Part shown: positions 14,928 through 18,604 of the stretch, one piece after another
How the letters are laid out: every line of letters begins with the position of its first letter
Position numbering within the stretch: the first letter of the stretch is position 1
From: Methanobacteriota archaeon
Lineage (GTDB): Archaea; Thermoplasmatota; Poseidoniia; Poseidoniales; Poseidoniaceae
Reading direction: 5' to 3'
DNA: 18,604 nt
Assembly (NCBI GenBank): GCA_018623995.1
Contig: JAAZUV010000013.1
Location: 1 to 18,604 of the forward strand
Notes under the pieces: generated by a model
Database searches by the model: none
What the model was told of the DNA's origin: nothing
Seen by the model: the letters and a program-made list of their open reading frames with translations, nothing else
Program-made: the position numbers and the translations under genes

Positions 14928-15212
14928 TTAATCTTCAGATGGTACGTCATCGTCCATTCCGACAATCTCGTAGTTTGATGGGAATAAGGCGATCAGAACA
15001 CCGGCAATGAGGCTGATGAGACCCCACATGAATTCTTGCTGAACAAAGAGAAGTTCAAGTGCGATAACACAAAGAACGAGTCCTCCGATGTTTGAAGTCC
15101 AAACGAGCGTCTTGAAGGTTCCAAGCGATACGCCAGTCGTCCCTTCCTTGCGGTATGGGCCGAATTCTCCACCAAATCGTTGGGCTGTTGGTTCTTTTCC
15201 TTTTTTTGACAC
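14928..15212 (-). CDS. Small two-helix membrane protein, unknown function
   Basis: This 94-residue protein starts at GTG 15212, with GAGGTGA six bases upstream. A basic, soluble N-terminus (MSKKGKEPTAQRFGGEFGPYRK) precedes two helices (about 41-57 and 61-78) and an acidic tail (DDDVPSED). I do not recognise the family. It begins 11 nt after the ferredoxin-like gene and is almost certainly co-transcribed with it, so it may anchor or accompany that protein. Its stop lies two bases from the stop of the convergent cytochrome b fusion gene. Confidence 0.75.
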   Translation of the reverse strand: MSKKGKEPTAQRFGGEFGPYRKEGTTGVSLGTFKTLVWTSNIGGLVLCVIALELLFVQQEFMWGLISLIAGVLIALFPSNYEIVGMDDDVPSED

Positions 15213-15218
15213 GTAACA

Positions 15219-15225
15219 TCACCTC
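15219..15225 (-). promoter_or_regulatory. Ribosome binding site supporting a GTG start
   Basis: On the minus strand this reads GAGGTGA, six bases before GTG 15212. The only nearby ATG (15219) is out of frame, so this site decides the start of the 94-residue protein. Confidence 0.6.
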
Positions 15226-15556
15226 ATCGGTCAATCATGCTGATAGCGTCTGTTGGACAAGCAAGAACACACAGACGGCAGCCTGTGCAAGCGTCACGAA
15301 TGATTTTCGCTTTCTGATTGCTTTCAACATTGATCAGTGGACTACGCATGGCAACTTTGTACATCTCAATGGCATCATCATCGCAAACAATGGTGCATTG
15401 GTCACAACCAATGCACAGTTCTTCTTTGACGAATGCAACGGCTGACTCTCCGCCCTTCAATGAGGCGTGTTGCACTCCACGCTGACGATTCAGACTCGTC
15501 CGGATGCGCTTCGCCTCTTCTTCGCGGCGACGCTTCAACTCATCCGAGGACGTCAT
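15224..15556 (-). CDS. 2x[4Fe-4S] ferredoxin-like protein
   Basis: This 110-residue protein has two cluster motifs: C48/C51/C54/C58 in CIGCDQCTIVCDDDA, and C90/C93/C96/C100 in CTGCRLCVLACPTDA. The first lacks the usual Pro after its last Cys and has Asp there; the second is canonical. The N-terminal 40 residues are highly charged and helical, longer than in a minimal ferredoxin, and could bind a partner. About 31 residues separate the two motifs, again more than in small clostridial-type ferredoxins. There is no signal peptide, so it is cytoplasmic. The start ATG 15556 is preceded by GAGGTGA three bases upstream and overlaps the end of the polytopic gene by 17 bp. It probably shuttles electrons to or from a membrane complex; the convergent Rieske/cytochrome b/HdrD operon is a candidate partner by position only. 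Confidence 0.9.
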   Translation of the reverse strand: MTSSDELKRRREEEAKRIRTSLNRQRGVQHASLKGGESAVAFVKEELCIGCDQCTIVCDDDAIEMYKVAMRSPLINVESNQKAKIIRDACTGCRLCVLACPTDAISMIDR

Positions 15557-16199
15557 GGTTCACCTCAACCATGGGTTGCCCTTCAAACTTGGCAACGCTC
15601 AAATTAACAAGAAGGTCGCCGAAACAGTAGAATGCACCAACAAGAAGAGGTGGATTCCAGGCTGTCAAACCGGTCCATGGAACGTTCGCAGCCCATGCCC
15701 AGTTACCGAGGAACGTACCCCATAACTCCATGAAAAGAGCAAGCCATACCATCGAAGCATACAGACGAGGTTCAGGACCCCATTGTGTGAATCCAAGTGT
15801 CAAGAGAATCAACAGAACTGCGGATGTATCGGTCCCCTTGACTGCGCCATAGACAACCAGTGGAACAAGTAAGAGAACCAGTGGCATTGGTGCACGTTCA
15901 GGAATCCTTTGAGCAACCCGGCGTCCAAGATCGAAGAGGAAGTAGTGCCCAACAGGAACAAACAATGGCATGAACCCACGTTGATATTCGTAGATGAGCC
16001 ACACCTCACTGAAGAACAACTCCATAGGTGTAGCAAAGGCAAGGACTGCAATCATCTCGATTCGCTCCTTTCGATCTGTATTCCAGAAGAGGTAAGAAAA
16101 GACACCAATGCACCAAATGTCGACAGGCCATTGAGCGTATTTTGCTGAGATGAGGAGTCCAACTGCAATCGTTAGGACATACAGGACCTCACGACGCAT
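15540..16199 (-). CDS. Polytopic membrane protein with internal repeat, unknown function
   Basis: I do not recognise this 219-residue protein. About seven hydrophobic segments are visible (near 5-20, 26-39, 47-70, 77-92, 104-120, 126-138, 147-170 and 182-200, some short). Two stretches resemble each other: residues about 57-92 (PMELFFSEVW ... VPVGHYFLFDL) and about 155-197 (FMELWGTFLG ... LLVGAFYCFGDL). Each has an intramembrane MEL, aromatic residues and a closing Asp-Leu, which suggests a duplicated fold. It is the first gene of a three-gene set with the ferredoxin-like and small membrane proteins, and overlaps the former by 17 bp. TTTAAA about 24 bp before ATG 16199 fits a leaderless transcript. 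Confidence 0.85.
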   Translation of the reverse strand: MRREVLYVLTIAVGLLISAKYAQWPVDIWCIGVFSYLFWNTDRKERIEMIAVLAFATPMELFFSEVWLIYEYQRGFMPLFVPVGHYFLFDLGRRVAQRIPERAPMPLVLLLVPLVVYGAVKGTDTSAVLLILLTLGFTQWGPEPRLYASMVWLALFMELWGTFLGNWAWAANVPWTGLTAWNPPLLVGAFYCFGDLLVNLSVAKFEGQPMVEVNHDVLG

Positions 16200-16220
16200 G
16201 GCCCTGCTAAGGGTCCAATG

Positions 16221-16226
16221 TTTAAA
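16221..16226 (-). promoter_or_regulatory. TATA-like box of the polytopic protein/ferredoxin set
   Basis: On the minus strand, TTTAAA (in TGATTTAAACATTGG) is centred about 24-25 bp before ATG 16199. That spacing places transcription start at or within a few bases of the ATG, so the message is probably leaderless. No ribosome binding site is seen before this ATG, unlike the downstream genes of the same set. Confidence 0.55.
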
Positions 16227-16234
16227 TCAACCAG

Positions 16235-17437
16235 TTAGGATTGTTGCAAGGCTTCCGCCTCAAGTCCCATAGCAAGCATCGACAACTCTGACAACAGAGC
16301 ATGCCAGTTGTGAGCATGCGTCATGAAACTGGAATCTTCTTCTGAAGTAACAAAGAGAGCACTGGGCGAATTCAGATTCCCCATTTCATCCTTTTTCGGA
16401 TTGATACGATAGAACCACGATGATGCATCTCCATCAACGAGGTAAACAACGGGTTCGACAGGTGCACCAGCATCTGTTTGCATCAACGTAGGAACCCCTT
16501 CTTGGATGAGGAAATCCTCCGTGTTCGAATTTCCTTTCCCATACATGAGTTTCTTCATTTTTCGATTTGAGAGATTCAACAATTGTTGACCCGATGTGAC
16601 GGTCATGATACCGAGTCCATAGGTTCCACGATTGTTCTTGACGTATGCGACAGGTTCTCGGTCGATACCGAGCGCAGCGTATCGTTGTGCTAATTTTGCC
16701 AAAAACACATCCACATCGCTAGCAAGTTGTATCCGACAAGCTTCTTTTTCGAGGCATTTCTCCTCAGAAACAAACGATTCACAGATGAGATGCCATGGGT
16801 CGATACCGATGATCTCACTAATTTCTTCGATAAGTGGTCGCAAGAAGTCAAAATGTTGAGATTTCTTTCGCTGAAACCAACCCATTTGAGGCCGAGGAAG
16901 AACACTCTTTGTCGAGAGTCCTTCAAGACCACCATCCGTCAAATCATTGTTCAAGAGAATAAAATCGGGTTGTTGACCTTGAACCAAGAGAACATCATCC
17001 ACGACTTCGACTTGATCCAACGGAAGTGGCCCGTGAATCCCATTTAGAGCATCGAAACCATCGAGTTCAGGGTTACCAATCGTGCATCGGTATCCTGCAC
17101 GCTCGACCAACTGACAGAGCGTTCGGAGATTTTCCACATATCCTTGGTTACGAGTGTGTGATTCTGGGTAGATGTGGACCCACTTGCAATCAGGATGATG
17201 TCGCTCGATATGAGCAGCAATACGTTCCGTCAGATGAGGCAAATCGGATTCGGACGTGTTGTTGAAACCTGCAGGGAATTGATTTGCATCGACCACAGCA
17301 ATCTTCCAACCTGCATCACGAATGTCGACGCTACCGTAAATGGGAACATCAATCTCTGAACGCTTTTGAGCCATCCAAGCAACGATTTCCTCACGCTTGT
17401 CCTCAAGTGCTGAACTCAAGTCATGAACGATTGTCAT
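16235..17437 (-). CDS. gshA: Glutamate-cysteine ligase-like protein (proteobacterial GshA / PF08886-type)
   Basis: This 400-residue soluble protein resembles the Acidithiobacillus/Nitrosomonas-type glutamate-cysteine ligases (family I recall as TIGR02049/PF08886), which ligate glutamate to cysteine with ATP. The recognisable N-terminal stretch is YGSVDIRDAGWKIAVVDAN then QFPAGFNN (residues 34-60). Other conserved-looking parts are HIYPESHTRN (88-97), FILLNNDLT (159-167), an ATP-grasp-like VAYVKNNRGTYGLGIMTV (263-280) and IQEGVPT (311-317), with the segment VVYLVDG and WFYRINP following. ATG 17437 overlaps the upstream stop as TGATG, so translation is coupled to the asparagine synthetase-like gene. 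No second enzyme of glutathione synthesis (GshB) is in the window. The product is probably gamma-glutamylcysteine or another gamma-glutamyl amide. The family call rests on memory of its motifs. Confidence 0.75.
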   Translation of the reverse strand: MTIVHDLSSALEDKREEIVAWMAQKRSEIDVPIYGSVDIRDAGWKIAVVDANQFPAGFNNTSESDLPHLTERIAAHIERHHPDCKWVHIYPESHTRNQGYVENLRTLCQLVERAGYRCTIGNPELDGFDALNGIHGPLPLDQVEVVDDVLLVQGQQPDFILLNNDLTDGGLEGLSTKSVLPRPQMGWFQRKKSQHFDFLRPLIEEISEIIGIDPWHLICESFVSEEKCLEKEACRIQLASDVDVFLAKLAQRYAALGIDREPVAYVKNNRGTYGLGIMTVTSGQQLLNLSNRKMKKLMYGKGNSNTEDFLIQEGVPTLMQTDAGAPVEPVVYLVDGDASSWFYRINPKKDEMGNLNSPSALFVTSEEDSSFMTHAHNWHALLSELSMLAMGLEAEALQQS

Positions 17438-18604
17438 CAGAGAACCTCCGCAAGAAGTGCATCGATTGAGCGATGATGTTGTGGCTGGTCGTATTCAATG
17501 AGGTGAAGTGATTCAAACAAACCAAGACCCAAGGCAATTTCGGGTTGATGACGAAGGAGTGGTTCACAGAAATTCCATCGTGATGAGATCTCTTCAATCT
17601 GTGCGGAGTATTCGTTGAGGCACGAGCTGAGAAGCGTCGGTGAGGTTGCTGTACCAGCAGGCAATTTCTTTCGCTCTACGACGCTTTTCGGCAGTGTGGT
17701 GAGCGAGGCAGCCTTCCGAAGGGCCTTCTTTTCCAGTCCTTCCTGAGGCAATCGTTGATTCATTGGAAGCGAGAATGCATCCTTTCGATGAGAACGGCCG
17801 AGGAATGGGACGCGCACTTCCAGCGAATGCGCCATCGAATGTCGGTCAACAAGTCGAAGTTGAAAGTTGCTCAATTGCCCATGTTCAAGTTCGAACTGAA
17901 GCGTGTCTTGCAAATCACTGAGGTGTGTTTGTGGCCGATGGTCATTAGCCCACCAGCGCTCATCCTCAGAATCAAGTTCACCTTGTTCAAATTGGCGTGC
18001 GAATGGATGATTGAGCATGGCAATTCGATCCTCAAGATCGTGACGATGAGCATTCAAATCAGCATAACGAGGGTATCCTGCATGGATTTCATCAGCTCCT
18101 TGCCCACATAGTCCGACACGTACAGATTGTGCCATGGTCTGGAACAGTGGCTGGAAAAACAGCACGGAGACGTCAAGATCCTCCCCATGCCAAGAAAGCG
18201 AAGGAAGATGTTGAGCGAAGGAGTCCTGCTCCATTATGGATTGATGGTGCTTGAGATCGAGAGACGAAGCAACAACCTCTGCAGCCATCCAATCTGGATT
18301 GTCCTCGCTCTCTGCAACGGTCCAACATTCAGGAATAGGCCGGTTGTATCGATGTGCAGCATCGCTTGCAACGGCTGCGACAAGGGACGAATCAAGTCCT
18401 CCTGAGAGAACAATTCCAACGGGAACATCAGCCATCAATCGCTGTCCAACACTGTCAATGAATCCGTCCAAGAGTTTCTGGGCCCCAGTTTCTTCATTGT
18501 AATCTTCAAGAGGGCTGAGACGTGGAGTTGAGAATCGGTGAGAATCAAGAAGTGTCGGTTCTCCGTTCTCAAAGGACCAGACTTCAACGGTACCAGGGCG
18601 AACC
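17437..18604 (-). CDS. Asparagine synthetase-like protein, C-terminal synthetase domain (5' end outside window)
   Basis: 388 residues are visible, from an open frame at the right edge to the TGA at 17439. The ATP-pyrophosphatase loop is SGGLDSS (visible residues 67-73) after MADVPVGIVL. Later motifs are GQGADEIHAGYPRY, where AsnB has an SGEGADE-FGGY pattern, and DRHSMAHSLEVRVPFL, LRKAA and LPKSVVERKKLP, all typical of glutamine-dependent asparagine synthetases. The sequence ahead of the loop (PGTVEVWSFENGEP) matches the end of the N-terminal glutaminase domain and linker, so the missing part is probably that domain. AsnB adenylates an aspartate carboxylate and amidates it; relatives make other amides. 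The one-base overlap with the glutamate-cysteine ligase gene implies a linked role. Family is firm; substrate is open. Confidence 0.9.
   Translation of the reverse strand, partial: VRPGTVEVWSFENGEPTLLDSHRFSTPRLSPLEDYNEETGAQKLLDGFIDSVGQRLMADVPVGIVLSGGLDSSLVAAVASDAAHRYNRPIPECWTVAESEDNPDWMAAEVVASSLDLKHHQSIMEQDSFAQHLPSLSWHGEDLDVSVLFFQPLFQTMAQSVRVGLCGQGADEIHAGYPRYADLNAHRHDLEDRIAMLNHPFARQFEQGELDSEDERWWANDHRPQTHLSDLQDTLQFELEHGQLSNFQLRLVDRHSMAHSLEVRVPFLGRSHRKDAFSLPMNQRLPQEGLEKKALRKAASLTTLPKSVVERKKLPAGTATSPTLLSSCLNEYSAQIEEISSRWNFCEPLLRHQPEIALGLGLFESLHLIEYDQPQHHRSIDALLAEVL

Noticed and set aside
1..18604. CRISPR arrays, insertion sequences, integrase sites or long direct repeats.
   Set aside because: None seen on reading; no spacer-repeat pattern, transposase-like protein or inverted terminal repeats. 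All stretches over 300 bp are covered by genes.

Overview
The window looks like a piece of a marine Thermoplasmatota archaeon, most likely Marine Group II / Candidatus Poseidoniales. This is inferred from gene content, not proven. The archaeal signs are an unsplit archaeal RNA polymerase subunit B, an archaeal RpoH, a tRNA-Lys gene with no encoded CCA, TATA-like boxes close to start codons, and GAGGTGA-type ribosome binding sites inside operons. A respiratory Rieske/cytochrome b cluster points to an aerobic or facultatively aerobic life style. Coding is dense, with stops of convergent genes touching or overlapping.

Layout. 1-3925 (minus): tRNA-Lys(UUU), rpoH and rpoB (running off the left edge) form an information-processing block. 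4055-5470 (plus): a two-domain protein, a HemK/PrmC-like methyltransferase fused to a BirA-type biotin-protein ligase. 5451-6358 (minus): a probable RNase P subunit Pop5 followed by a small acidic two-helix membrane protein. 6442-7746 (plus): a ten-helix membrane protein of unknown role. 7743-8989 (minus): a divergent FtsZ-type GTPase and a small TPR protein. 9133-14925 (plus): a five-gene respiratory operon made of an exported Reeler/choice-of-anchor-like protein with a C-x-C-H motif, a small two-helix protein, a Tat-type Rieske protein, a b6-type cytochrome b, and a 931-residue protein. The last joins a subunit IV-like cytochrome b C-terminal half to an extracytoplasmic insert, two [4Fe-4S] motifs and two CCG (HdrD/GlpC-like) domains. 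14928-16199 (minus): a polytopic membrane protein, a 2x[4Fe-4S] ferredoxin-like protein and a small membrane protein, convergent with the respiratory operon. 16235-18604 (minus): an asparagine synthetase-like protein (running off the right edge) translationally coupled to a GshA-type glutamate-cysteine ligase.

The main find is the respiratory operon. Its cytochrome b keeps the Cys that in plant b6 binds the extra heme c_n/c_i, and it has b6-type heme-ligand spacing. Its partner carries, on the predicted cytoplasmic face, a heterodisulfide-reductase-D-like iron-sulfur module in the same chain. This would let a quinol-oxidising complex exchange electrons directly with a cytosolic carrier (ferredoxin, a disulfide, or another redox pair). 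The ferredoxin-like gene and the glutamate-cysteine ligase gene nearby are suggestive but unproven partners. Other unusual items are the methyltransferase-biotin ligase fusion, a greatly enlarged RpoH, and the asparagine synthetase/glutamate-cysteine ligase pair in an archaeon. All family names come from reading motifs by eye; no database search was run.
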